In this document: positions 10,965-20,686 of the stretch, in pieces
Numbering within the stretch: position 1 is the first letter of the stretch
Layout of the letters: each line of letters opens with the position of its first letter
Assembly (NCBI GenBank): GCA_026315105.1
Contig: CM048744.1
Coordinates: 313,169,270 to 313,233,269, forward strand
From: Locusta migratoria
Taxonomy: Eukaryota; Arthropoda; Insecta; Orthoptera; Acrididae
Direction: 5' to 3'
DNA length: 64,000 bases
The notes under the pieces: model-generated
Told to the model about the DNA's origin: nothing
What the model saw: only the letters and a program-made list of their open reading frames with translations
Database searches by the model: none
Translations under genes and position numbers: made by a program

Positions 10965-10987
10965 TTTCGGCCTTTGGCCATCATCAG
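10965..10987 (-). ncRNA. Hammerhead-ribozyme-like core
   Basis: Minus strand CTGATGATGGCCAAAGGCC then GAAATAAG: intact box 1, unpaired T, GGCC/GGCC stem with AAA loop, intact box 2. It lies in the terminal repeat of the PLE at 10905-12180. This is the cleanest core in the window. Confidence 0.55.
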
Positions 10988-11447
10988 GTGTTCCGTAATA
11001 CGAGTAATGTAGAAGAGTTGTTACATATATTCTTATAACATAATTACATAAATTTTTTTACAAAGTTTTACTTACATTACTTATAATATTGTTGTTGTTT
11101 ATTTGCTGCCCAATTGATTATAGAAGCTGATGTAATGCTTATCTGTATATGTGCAACAGCACTGGTTGTATGATTAGATTGTTTATCAGTTTTCCATAGT
11201 GGCAGTCTGTGGTGACAGAATCCAACGATATTACAAGTTTACATGGTTACCAGTAATTTATACATTAATATCTTTGGTTTATTGGTTTTTGTATTGGAGT
11301 TTTACTATGGATTTGGAATCTTTGGTGTTTATCCATTCTCTTGTTTGTTTATAATGTGAATAAAATTTTCGATGTATTTTTTATGTTTGAGTTCGGTTTG
11401 TTCATTTAGTACATCGTTCGGGTGGTGGTGTGTATATGGGAATATAG

Positions 11448-11732
11448 TTAGATTTCCTCGAGAATATTAATTTTTGGCCCTTTTTGTATAATGTGTAAAA
11501 TTTGTAAGGCTTCCTCTAAAGGTTTTACATCGTGTTTTTCCGTGATTAAATGTTGATAGAATTTAGATGGATTATTTTCACTGTCTCTTGTGTGTTCCTT
11601 GTATCTAGCTTGAAAATTTCTGCTACTTTGTCCTATATATGATTTCTGACAGGTGTTACACGTAATTTTGTAGATACCCGGATTATTGTATTTTAGTGTG
11701 TGTCTGGCTCCTTTAAAAATTTTATGGTTCAA
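11448..11732 (-). pseudogene. PLE GIY-YIG endonuclease domain
   Basis: A 94-residue open frame with GIYKITCNTC at residues 19-28, YIGQSSRNFQARYKEH at about 32-47, and H62 in FYQHLITEKHD. These are the GIY-YIG nuclease signatures used by Penelope-like elements to nick DNA for priming. It is the best preserved of the PLE endonucleases here, but the reverse transcriptase that should precede it has been lost, so the copy is a truncated relic. Confidence 0.85.
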
Positions 11733-12083
11733 ACAAAGCTTGTTTTGATGGGCAAAGTTGACGTTTGTGTGTTTGAATATTTTATTAATTTTGTCCGATA
11801 TGTTTCCTATGTATGTTGTAGGTACGAATGTCGGTTTTTTCTTTGTTGGAGTGTCTTTCGCTAATGTTATTTCTCTGTGCAGCTTTGATATTTTTGCCTG
11901 TGTTTTCTGCTGGTATAATTTTGATATAATTTTTGGGTCGTAATTGTTTTGTTGGGCTATGTATTCTAAGGTGCGTATTTCTTTCTGAATGGCTTCAAAT
12001 TCTAGTGGTAAGTGTGTTATTCTGTAATTATGTTATAAGAATATATGTAACAACTGTTTTATATTACTTGTATTACAGAACAC

Positions 12084-12106
12084 CTGATTATGGTCCAAGG
12101 CCGAAA
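12084..12106 (+). ncRNA. Hammerhead-like core, box 1 mutated
   Basis: CTGATTATGGTCCAAGGCC then GAAATAAC. It is the inverted-tail partner of 10965-10987, but box 1 reads CTGATTA and one stem pair is lost, so cleavage is unlikely. Confidence 0.45.
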
Positions 12107-12220
12107 TAACCTTATAGTGAGTTAATAAAGTTTAAAGCAGTGTTAAAATAATTTATAATTATTGTGGTATTGAACATGTCAATCAAAGACATGCTCTACA
12201 CTGCGGGCCCCAAAGAACAA

Positions 12221-12236
12221 GGGGGGGGGGGGGGGG
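12221..12236. repeat. Poly-G tract (16 G)
   Basis: An uninterrupted run of sixteen G residues in otherwise balanced DNA. No function is evident. Confidence 0.95.
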
Positions 12237-12373
12237 AACCTTGTACTGTAGTCTACTGAAACTAAGCAAACAGCCCGTTTGACACCTGCTGTCTAGTAGC
12301 GGAACTACAAACAAAACCGTTGACAATAGCTTAAGTGAATTATTTCTTTATATGTGTTGTTTTGTTTCCTCAG

Positions 12374-12525
12374 ACATGGATGCCCTTGTCTTTGACTATA
12401 CTGCACAGCCCGCTTCAGACGAGATGGGACGAAACTGGATGGATCAGAATGTCTACAGTTACACCCATACTCTGCTAAACATTACGAAGCGCATGGAAAA
12501 CGACATTTCCCATTGCGCAATTTAA
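12374..12525 (+). CDS. Terminal coding exon of an unknown gene (partial)
   Basis: A strong acceptor, TTTGTTTCCTCAG, precedes 12374. An open frame with an ATG at 12376 runs 49 codons to TAA at 12523-12525: MDALVFDYTAQPASDEMGRN, then WMDQNVYSYTHTLLNITKRM, then ENDISHCAI. AATAAA follows at 12561. The composition is balanced and unlike the surrounding repeats. One possible N-glycosylation site (NIT). I do not recognise the family. No upstream exon was found in the window, so it either belongs to a gene beginning outside or is a small gene of its own. Confidence 0.45.
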
Positions 12526-12560
12526 TTGATCTTCATATCATTACATTCACATAAAGAGGG

Positions 12561-12566
12561 AATAAA
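12561..12566 (+). promoter_or_regulatory. Polyadenylation signal AATAAA
   Basis: Canonical hexamer 36 bp after the stop codon of the 12374-12525 exon. It supports that exon being terminal. Confidence 0.45.
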
Positions 12567-12617
12567 TTTGTTTGTAAAAACAGTCAAGAGTACAATGATT
12601 TTTATTTATATCAACTA

Positions 12618-12645
12618 GTTTAGGTCTTTTTTGGACCATCTTCAG
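12618..12645 (-). ncRNA. Degenerate hammerhead-like core
   Basis: Minus strand CTGAAGATGGTCC, AAAAAA, GACC then TAAAC. Stem II (GGTC/GACC) and box 1 (CTGAAGA) fit, but box 2 is TAAA instead of GAAA, so this is inactive. Confidence 0.35.
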
Positions 12646-12699
12646 GATTGCAACTCCATTGATGTCGTGGAGCTGGTCAGGTGCTTGGGAGCCTTCCTG

Positions 12700-14530
12700 T
12701 GCGTCATGCGGAACAATTTTTTTTCCAAAACTATGTGAGGGAATAAAGGTTGCTTATACTCCTATGTACGTCCTGCAATGAATCTAAGCTTTTCTCCACG
12801 TCGCCAATGGCAGCGATATTCTCAGGAGGATGCTATAAAACAATGTCATTTAATTTTAATAGTGCCTAATGAAAACATTGTAGGACTTAGGTTCAATGTC
12901 ACAAGTTGAAGAAACGTAGTAAGGAAGCACTAATAGTATCCTTATCCCCACATTTCTCACTGATACAGGTAGGAGAAAAGATTACGTTTTAACAACCCGG
13001 CAACAGCATGGTCATTAGAGAAGGCTACACGTGAATTTACTAGCTAAAGGTGAGTGAGTCAATATAATGCGCGAAAGTGAGGCCAAGACAGGCACAGTAT
13101 ATATTACGTAATATTTATACCCGTGAGGCATCAGTTAGAGCTTTCCTTCGTAGGGAAAATGGTAATGCAGGACCATGTGGAATTGTATTGCAGCCGAGTT
13201 GCTTGCCCTACACAACCCAAGCAGAAATTATACAGAACTGCCGAAATCAGTCTGAAAAGCTTCCACTAAACACTAGGGGTTCATTCAATGCAACACAGAT
13301 TTTTAACCACTGTACCAACCAAATACAAACTAAGCAAGTGAATTGTGTCATGTACTGTGTGTATTTATCTCCTGCATCAACTTCTCATAACCAAACATAA
13401 GAGTTATTGACTGTTTACTAAGCGAAAGCTTACACTGTCGTCTTTATATTCACTCTTAAGAACTATTTCAAGCAGAGAAAAAGACGTGATGTATGCTCAA
13501 TGACCACTGCACCTGAACGTATTTGCCAGATCTCAAAACCATTATGAGTGACATGAATGTGAATACTTACTATCATGATATTTAGTTTCCTCTGCTATGA
13601 TGGATAAAGAGGCATCTCGTATTTCCTAAACAATCTGTAATAGTGTATTAAGTGATGCGGGGAATGTATGTGTCGATTGCATACCTCGGTTACTGTTTGC
13701 AGACGAGACTTGTAGATGATCATTGTCTGCTGGAAATCTGTCACACCATTCAAGTATTTGGGACGTTTTGACAGGGGAGTCTTACGGTGGCCTGAGCACA
13801 TAAATTAAATAGTATGGAAAGCATATGGCAAGATGAAAAGTACTGCAATAGTCTTAAGTAAGTATAATTCATAAATATATAAGGTGATTTAGGAAACCAA
13901 TTCTAAGAGTTTTTCTAGTCAGTCTGGGTTTCCACAAGCTGGGCTGACAGAAGTGGCAGATTTTTTTTTTTAAATATTCACAAACAACTGCTCAATTCGT
14001 TGCAGGTTTTATTAGTTAGAAGGACAGCGCCATAAATATGGTCAATACACTGCAGCAGGACATGCTGCAAGAGTGACGAGATGCATCATGTGAAGAGGTT
14101 TATTCTCAGCATTTCAAGACACATTTTCCGGAATCACATGATTTCCTCCAATGTGTATAGTGTATACTTACTGCAATATCACAATTAAATGAATTATGGT
14201 CATGTAGTGGGATACAGATATTCGTACTTTTCATGCCCAGCCTGAGACAGGTATTTTTTAATGGTTTATTCTGTTATATGGTTATTTGATAGTACGGATA
14301 ATTTCCTCGCCCATTATGTTGAGAACATTCTCATTTCTTAGCAGTTTGTCTAATTTTCAATAGCTTTCTGTATCACAGGGTATCAAACATTTTGTTACTC
14401 TTCTTTTCCGTTTTACTCCAGAAGTGGAATCCGTCAGTAAATACTCTATGGTAGCTTGAGGAGTATAACTGTAGGTGTATATGTGCAGTACTGATGCATG
14501 TAAAAAAAAGATGGATGTTAAGTAATCTTT
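12700..14530. other. No supported gene
   Basis: The longest frame, 13077-13400 on the plus strand (107 codons), has no recognisable motif and no clear splice boundaries. I treat it as chance. No repeat copy from elsewhere in the window was matched here. Confidence 0.5.
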
Positions 14531-14534
14531 AATA

Positions 14535-15770
14535 TTCACAGAATATATGACATCAACTGCGATTGGGCAAAGCTGAAATTGTGCACTCAGCCGGGTCTCC
14601 TGCTTTCTAGGCAGTTGCGCTAACCCCTACACCACTGGGGACACAGGATCACCGCACCTGCAAGGACTACCTAAGCACGCCTCCCGTCAGATACAAATTT
14701 CCAGCTTCGCCCTGCACACAGTACTCAAAGTCGTAGTTATGAAACTAATTCCCGTAAGAGTAAGGGCTTCAAACTTGCCCACCCCTCCCCACTAACGATA
14801 TTGCCCGTCACCGGCATATTATATATATATACTTGTGGCGTCTGTTCCGAAAGAACAGACGTCACTTTTGATCCTGCAGTTGTTATTATTTTTAATATTC
14901 ACAGCTGGGAGTTTTTATCTGCTGGGAGGCGTGCTTAGGTAGTCCTTCCTGGTGCGGTGATCACTGTGTTCCCAGTGGTGTAGGGGTCAGCGCCAACTGC
15001 CTAGAAAGCAGGAGACCCGGGTTCGAATGCCGGCTGAGTGCACATTTTCAGCTTTGCCCAATCGCAGTTGATGTCATATATTCTGTGAATATTAAACATA
15101 ATAACAACTGCAGGATCAAAAGTGACGTCTGTTCTTTCGGTACAGACGCCACATGTATATATATAATATGCCGGCGACGGGCAATGATCCTATCGTTAGT
15201 GGGGAGGGGTGGGCAAGTTTGAAGCCCTTACTCTTACGGGAATTAGTTTCATAACTACGAGTTTGAGTACTGTGGGCAGGGCGAAGCTGGGAATTTGTAT
15301 CTGACGGGAGGCGTGCTTAGGTAGTCCTTGCAGGTGCGGTGATCCTGTGTCCGCAGTGGTGTAGGGGTCAGCGCAACTGCCCAGAAAGCAGGAGACACGG
15401 GTTCAAATCCCGGCTGAGTGCAAATTTTCAGCTTTGCCCAATCGCCGGCCGCGGTGGCCGAGGGGACTGAGGACTGAGGCGCTTCAGTCACGGTCTGCAC
15501 GGCCACTACGGTCGGGGGTTCGAATCCCCCCTCGGGCATGGATATTTGTGCCGTCCTTAGTTGTAGGTAGTTCATAAGTAGTTTGTAAGTTTAGGGACTG
15601 ATGACCCCGCAGTTAAGTCCCTTAAGCTTAACAAACATTTGAACATTTTTTTTTCTTTGCCCAATCGCAGTTGATGTCATATATTCTGTGAATATTAAAA
15701 ATAATAACAACTGCAGGATCAGAAGTGACGTCTGTTCTTCCGGAACAGACGCCACATGTATATATATAAG
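14535..15770. repeat. Cluster of three tRNA-like repeat units, one inverted
   Basis: Unit A (14535-14865, minus), unit B (14838-15165, plus) and unit C (15165-15770, plus) share a tRNA-like module and ACATCAACTGCGATTGGGC on one side. On the other side they share a small palindrome built on CGTCTGTTC/GAACAGACG, seen at about 14838, 15127 and 15727. The module has box A-like TGGTGTAGGGGTCAGCG and box B-like GGGTTCGAATGCC (15018-15030). Unit C carries the SINE at 15445-15654. Reading frames here are shadows. Confidence 0.75.
15445..15654 (+). mobile_element. tRNA-derived SINE (family 1), full length
   Basis: Starts CCGGCCGCGGTGGCCGAGG, has GGGGGTTCGAATCCCCC, and ends in a poly-T/A-rich tail after AACATTTGAACATTT. 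A 13-bp target-site duplication, CTTTGCCCAATCG, lies at 15432-15444 and 15655-15667. It sits inside tRNA-like unit C. Confidence 0.92.
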
Positions 15771-15859
15771 TAATCTTTTTTTGAACTAATGATCTTTGTT
15801 GTGTTCTTTTAGCATGCAAGGTTAACTTACAATGAATGATTGTGTTGTACATGCGACAG

Positions 15860-16417
15860 ATTGGTGGCCAAGAGGAAGGAGTGGCAGAAGAGCTGGCCAC
15901 GTGGAGTACAGAGGGAGGCAGCCCAATGGAGCCTTCTCTGGTGGAGAAGACAATGTCGCCGTCTCCTCTAGAGAGCGCGCTGGAGTCTGCGCAGGCGACC
16001 ATCGTTCCACAGGAGACAGCACTGGAGCAACAGATGAAGGAGCTGGAGCAAGAGTCAGCTCCCTTGCTGGGCGAAGACTTCGGTGCCGAATCTGGCGCCG
16101 GAGCTACCGTCGAAGTCGCGGCTGAAGCCAGCGCCGCTGGTGAGTCAGCAGCTGAAGCAGCCGCTGGTGGAGCTGCAGCTGAAGCCGTTGCAGATGAAGT
16201 AGCAGCTGAAGCCTCCGCAGGAGAGCCGGCACCTGAAGCTGCCGCAGCTGAAGGCTCTGCTGCTGAAGCGACAGCTGAAGGTGTCGCCGGGGAAGCTGCA
16301 GCTGAAACTGCCTCCAAGCAGGCGGCATCTCAACGTGAAGAGGAGCAGATCGAGACGGAGGATGCGTTGGCCCAGACAGTTGGGCCCATAGAGACTGAAG
16401 ATGAGCTCATAGAAAAG
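15860..16417 (+). CDS. Internal exon of an unknown Ala/Glu-rich protein gene (partial)
   Basis: Follows an acceptor ending ..GCGACAG. The frame is open for exactly 186 codons in phase 0, starting IGGQEEGVAEELATWSTEG. Residues about 60-160 are dominated by AAEA, AEAS and AEGV-type alanine/glutamate repeats, ending EIEDELIEK-like acidic sequence. The best phase-consistent donor is a GC-type site AAAAG/GCATGT. GC content is well above the flanks. No fold or family is recognised. Long frames on the other strand are by-products of the GC-rich repeats. The next phase-0 exon is at 27352. The exon itself is likely; its link to the others is inferred. Confidence 0.58.
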
Positions 16418-16431
16418 GCATGTCATAGGCC

Positions 16432-16608
16432 ACTTACTAGTCTCTCTCTCTCACACACACGCACATTCTCTCTCTCCCTCTCTCTCTCTCCCTCTCTCAC
16501 TCTCACCCCTCCGCTACTCCACCACACCTTCTGTCTGCATATACAGGTTGTTTCTGGAGGAATAGTACATGTTGTTGTTGTTGTTGTTGTTGTTATGGTC
16601 TTCAGTCT
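16432..16608 (-). repeat. CT-rich microsatellite plus truncated LINE 3' end
   Basis: A (CT)n/(CA)n tract, then CACCCCTCCGCTAC, a unique-looking 60 bp, and (GTT)n followed by ATGGTCTTCAGTC, the 3' tip of the LINE family seen at 17235. The whole block recurs at 28405-28583. It starts about 15 bp after the exon end at 16417. Confidence 0.7.
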
Positions 16609-16619
16609 CACCCAATGAT

Positions 16620-17234
16620 AGTCGGCGTCACGTATGAAGGCGGCCCAGTTTTCAGCCGTTCTGCACATCCTCCTCCATTACCGCAGTGACAGCCAATAAT
16701 GTTCATTCTGTAGGCGCGTGACTGGCTGCCAGTTACACATTGTTTCTCCTGCAGATGCAACTGTTGGCGCTCGGCCGTAGCTCCTCCCCTCTATACTTTC
16801 CCTATCGGAAGGGCCTTCTTATATGATGCCAGGTAAAGCTAGCGATAGTGTTCGCTCAGGCCTAGCTCAATCTTGTGAGGTGAGGTAAGCACCGTGTCCT
16901 GTCTTTCTCGTTGGCCTCCGCAAGTGTGTCATCGAGTGTGGAGCTCTATATTTTCAAGTGTGCTGCACACTGCACATGGGCAGAAACAAGGAACTGCAGT
17001 AGTGTCTGGTAACACCAGAAGGTAACCGATTCTGGCCAAGTTCATTTCAGCTATAAAAATACTTTTGCATGTTTTTAAAATTTATTGTGTTGTTTACTTT
17101 GTTTCCTCATCACATTGAAAAGGTTTCAGCAGAGTCTAGTATTTTTTTTTCTACTAGCATTCACCTACAAAAGAAACGAAATATCTGGAAGCAAAAAGTT
17201 ATTTACGTTTGATACAAAAAACGATTATGCACAA
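16620..17234. other. No supported gene
   Basis: An acceptor-like TTTCTCCTGCAG before 16754 and a donor-like CAG/GTAAAG near 16831 bracket 78 bp. The frame is open only in a phase that does not fit the neighbouring phase-0 exons, so I do not call an exon. The rest shows nothing. Confidence 0.45.
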
Positions 17235-17255
17235 ATGTTGTTGTTGTTAAGGTCT

Positions 17256-18071
17256 TCAGTCCGGAGACTGGTTTGATGCAGCTCTCCACCCTACTCTATC
17301 CTGAGCAAGCCTTTTCATCTCCTCATAAGAACGGCAACCCACATCCACTCGAATCTGTTTACTATACGCGTCTCTTGGTCTCCCTCTGCGATTTTTACCC
17401 CACACACTTCCCTCCAATGCTAAATTCACGATTCCTCGATGTCTAAGAATGTGTCCTACCAATCTATCCCTTCTTTTAGTCAAGGTATGCCAGAAATTTC
17501 TTTTCTCCTCCTCATTAGTTACGCGATCCACCCACCTAATCTTCAGCATTCTTCTGTAGCACCACATTTCAAAAGCCTCTATCCTCTTCCTGTCCGCACT
17601 GCTTATCGTCCATGTTTCTCTCCCGTACAAGGCAACACTCCACACAAATGCCTTCAGGAAAGACTTCCTTACACTTAAATTAATATTCGGTGTTAGCAAA
17701 TTTCTCTTTTTCAAAAATGCTTTTCTTCCCATTGCCATTCTGCATTTTATATCCTCTGTACTGCGACCATCGCATCTTATTTTACTACCCAAGTAACAAA
17801 ACTCATCTACCACCTTCATTGTTTCGTTACCTAATCTAATTCCTTCAGCATCACCTGATTTTCTAAGACCGCATTCCATTGTTTTTGTTTTGCTCTTGTT
17901 AATGTTCATTTTATACACTCTCTTCAACACACTGTTCATTCTGTTCAACTGCTCTTCCAGGTCCTTTGCTGTCTCTGACAGAATTACAATGTCATCAGCA
18001 AAACGAAATGTTTTTATTTCTTCTCCCTGAACTTTAATCCCTATTCCAAATTTTTCCTTGCTTTCCTTCAC
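17256..18071 (-). pseudogene. LINE family C reverse transcriptase, C-terminal part
   Basis: A 271-codon frame starting within the palm: KTFRFADDIVIL at residues 20-31 carries the catalytic DD. Then come DEFCYLGSKI near 88, RMLKIRWVDRVTNEE in the thumb region, and a conserved C-terminus SYEEMKRLAQDRVGWRAASN. It is uninterrupted from the FADD box to the stop, but the upstream half is truncated and split by a frame change near 18080. Not a host gene. Confidence 0.82.
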
Positions 18072-18086
18072 TGCCTGCTCAATGTA

Positions 18087-18287
18087 TCAATGCATCGGAG
18101 AAAGGCTACAACCCTGTCTTACTCCCTTCCCAACTGATGCTTCCCTTTCATGCCCTTCGAGTCTAATAACTGCGGTCTGGCTTTTGTACAAGTTGTAAAT
18201 AACTTTCCTTTCCCAGTATTTTACCCCTGCTGACTTCAGAATTTGAAAGAGTGTATTCCAGTCAACAATGTCAAAAGATTTCTCCAA
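18087..18287 (-). pseudogene. LINE family C reverse transcriptase, upstream fragment
   Basis: Encodes the RT region just before the FADD box: EKSFDIVDWNTLFQIL (RT motif with D), then GVRQGCSLSP near residue 54, the conserved G.RQGC.LSP motif. The frame is offset from the following part, so the element is broken here. DNA up to about 18432 continues the match. Confidence 0.78.
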
Positions 18288-18765
18288 ATCTCCAAGAGCT
18301 AAAAATGTAGGTTTGCCTTTCCTTAATTTATCTTCTAAGATAAGACTTAAAGTGAGTATTGCCTCCAGGGTTCCTACGTTCCTCCTGAATCCAAACTGAT
18401 CTTCCCCGAGGTCAGCTTCTACCAGCTGAATAGTACATAGGTATTTAAAAAGTAAGTTCGCATTTCATTAGACTCTAACAAAATCACATGGGTGTCGGAT
18501 TTTAGAGTTTTTTTTTTATATTTATGGTACGTGAAGTTCTTAAAACGAATAAAAATCAGCCAAAACCATTCGACCCAACTCTAAAAAATTGTCGAGAAAA
18601 TCGACCTTTGAAGTTTTGTAGGTACACATAAGTACCAATAATTGACACAGGTGTAGAATCTGTCGTTGTACCTCAGGTGGTAGCGTTCTAGCCTTCAAAC
18701 CATAGGGTCGGTGATTCGAATCCCACCTTAACAGATTTTTTTTCGTTGTGTTGAAATACTTACAC

Positions 18766-18912
18766 ACTACGGTCGGGGGTTCGAATCCCCCCTCGGGCAT
18801 GGATATTTGTGTCGTCCTTAGTCTTAGGTAGTTCATAAGTAGTTTGTAAGCTTAGGGACTGATGACCCCGTAGTTAAATCCCATAAGTTCTACAAACATT
18901 TGAACATTTTTT
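18766..18912 (+). mobile_element. SINE family 1, 5'-truncated
   Basis: Begins within the tRNA-like part (ACTACGGTCGGGGGTTCGAA) and ends in poly-T after CATTTGAACA. TTGAAATAC occurs on both sides (18751 and about 18912), consistent with a target-site duplication. Confidence 0.8.
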
Positions 18913-19411
18913 TTGAAATACACAATTTTAATATCCAATGGTAATTTTTTTTGAAAAATGTACGTATTTTTGTTTATTCGTAATTTTCTATATTTTAAAA
19001 AAGGTTGTTAATAATGACTCTTTCAATTAAAAAACGTTAATTAAATTTTTACAGTATTGGCTCCACTATTAGTTGATAACGGTAGTCATTGTTTACTTTG
19101 TGAAGAGCTATGATGCTGTTTTTGGAAAGTCATCAACATAGCTACTAACGACTTTCCTAGCAGCTAACCTACTCATCGTGTTACATGACGAAAGAGTATT
19201 CAGCTCGTTTAGATACACATAAAAACCTGACACAACACGTATCCCAAAATATTTTATATAACTAAATTCGAAATCAACGAAAAAAAATACTTGTCACAGC
19301 GGAATTCGTATCACCGACGCTAGATTGTGAGGGGAGAACTCCAGTACCTGAGCTACATTGACAGATAAGGCAACCGTTTTTATGGGATTTAACTACGGGG
19401 TCATCATAGGG

Positions 19412-19650
19412 ATGGCGGTTATCGCTGAAACAACTAATTTTCGGTTATACCGGTTCTTTTCATCTCCAGTTTAACCGCACCATAAAAATTGCTCAAGATA
19501 ACCGGTTTTTTAAATAACCGGTTTTCGGTTTTTTAATTGCTATTTTTTGCAGTAGAGTTCAACCGAAACATAATTTGCGGCCGAAACAGAAACCGTAATC
19601 GTCGGTTCTTCTAGTTTCGGCAGAAACCGAAACTTACGAAATTTAGTTAA
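19412..19650 (-). mobile_element. hAT-like terminal fragment with CGGTT motifs
   Basis: Starts AGGGATGGCGGTTATCGCTG, resembling a hAT end, and is packed with AACCGGTT, CGGTTTT and GAAACCG variants, as expected for subterminal transposase-binding motifs. No transposase remains. A SINE scrap (GGATTTAACTACGGGGTCAT) lies just upstream. Confidence 0.4.
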
Positions 19651-20021
19651 ATTTTAGGTAGTTTTACGTTATACGACAAATCACTAGTCTTTCCATATTT
19701 TGCAAGATCCCGTCCCAATACTACGCCTTCTTGAGTGTGTGTAAGCCTAGCCAGGAGTCCGTAGAAGGCGATATACGGAGCATACGAATTTACTGGCCGA
19801 GTATTTCCATCCGGCAGTAGCGAATATTGAGCCAAACACTCCGTAAGTTGGACTTGTGGGCCAGCGCATACGAATATCTCGTCATACACACAATATATAT
19901 AAGTTACAGTCAGTAAATTAACTTCAATCAGTGCTGCAGAAGTAATCCGACTAACACTATGATTGTTGTCAGTGTACATTTACGCAAATTCAACTAGGAA
20001 AGCTCTGTACCACATGATCAA

Positions 20022-20234
20022 AGAATGTTCAGATGGGTGTGAGTTCTTATGAGACCTAAATGCTTAGGTCATCGGTCCCTAGACTTACAAAGACTTAATC
20101 TAACTTAAACTAACTTACGCTAACGACGACATATACATCCATGACCGAAGGAGGAGGGAGGACTCGAATCTCCGAATGGCGCAGCCGCGCAGTCCGTGAC
20201 ATGGAGCCTCAGACGCACGGCTATCTCGCGAGGC
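20022..20234 (-). mobile_element. tRNA-derived SINE (variant head)
   Basis: The reverse complement starts GTGCCTCGCGAGATAGCCG, with box B-like GGAGATTCGAGTCC and a tail related to the other SINEs. A 13-bp target-site duplication, ACCACATGATCAA, lies at 20009-20021 and 20235-20247. Confidence 0.9.
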
Positions 20235-20454
20235 ACCACATGATCAATGTTACCTTAACCCATATTGGTTATTAAAAAAGCCCCTTGCTTTGAAGGAATC
20301 ACATCAATAAAACTTGTTAGCATAACAATATGATAATACATTAAAAGTTATTATTCCAAGCTTAGAGTACATCACTTACATAATAGGTATATGAATCGAA
20401 TTTACCTTCTCTTCCAAAGAAAATTTTGGATGCTTTCTTCTTAAATGACATAGA

Positions 20455-20582
20455 ATGGGGCTTAGGTGTGTGTGTTGTCCTTAGGTTATTTTACCTTAGT
20501 TTAAGTAGTTTGTAAACTACAGACTGATGACATCGCAGTTTGGCGCAGTTTGGCCTGATAGATTAACAAACAGTTGAACTTT
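20455..20582 (+). mobile_element. SINE, 5'-truncated tail
   Basis: TCCTTAGGTT..TTTAAGTAGTTTGTAAACTACAGACTGATGAC..AACAGTTGAAC plus poly-T matches the tail of the SINE at 35347. The tRNA head is lost. Confidence 0.7.
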
Positions 20583-20686
20583 TTTTTTGTCGAGTGGCTT
20601 TGACTGATGGTTGTATTAAGTTCTGAACTTCACGTATCACAGATATTAAGAAATTCTAAAATCCGATACCCATGTGATTTCCTTGT

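Larger units (their letters stand above)
10905..12180 (-). mobile_element. Penelope-like element with inverted tails
   Basis: The ends 10905-11058 and 12028-12180 are inverted copies of about 150 bp. Both contain AGTGAGTTAATAAAGTTTAA, a hammerhead-like core and ATTCTTATAACATAATTACA. Between them, on the minus strand, lie an Asn/Lys-rich connector (about 12000 down to 11735) and a GIY-YIG domain. The reverse transcriptase is missing. PLE copies with a terminally inverted fragment are a known outcome of their retrotransposition. The reading frame in 11758-11943 on the plus strand is a shadow. Confidence 0.75.
17235..18432 (-). mobile_element. Non-LTR retrotransposon (LINE family C), 5'-truncated
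   Basis: Ends at its 3' side in (AAC)n (plus-strand GTTGTTGTTGTT at 17238-17249). The interior encodes RT on the minus strand, and similarity ends near 18432. Other copies: 28131-28405, 28548-28802, 32600-34026 (plus strand) and 46738-47960. The clade was not decided. It lies in the intron between the exons at 15860 and 27352. Confidence 0.82.
18477..20686. mobile_element. Large palindromic element, copy A
   Basis: Left end ACAAAATCACATGGGTGTCGG and right end the reverse complement of ACAAGGAAATCACATGGGTA. Inside, the left arm carries a tRNA-like module (GTACCTCAGGTGGTAGCG.. GGTGATTCGAATCCC, about 18667-18730). The right arm carries the same module inverted (about 19308-19373). The arms are inverted copies. 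Later insertions are the SINE at 18766, a hAT-like fragment at about 19412 and SINEs at 20022 and 20455. A second copy lies at 27780-30722. No transposase, so probably non-autonomous. Confidence 0.7.

Noticed and set aside
13077..13400. 107-codon frame on the plus strand
   Set aside because: No motif, no convincing splice sites and ordinary length for chance. Kept only as unassigned DNA.
16104..16668. Long minus-strand and alternative plus-strand frames over the Ala/Glu-rich exon
   Set aside because: They are shadows of GC-rich GCN-GAA repeats. Only the phase-0 plus frame fits the acceptor and the later exons.
16754..16831. 78-bp segment with good acceptor and donor
   Set aside because: Open only in a phase that does not match the neighbouring exons. 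The other two frames contain stops.
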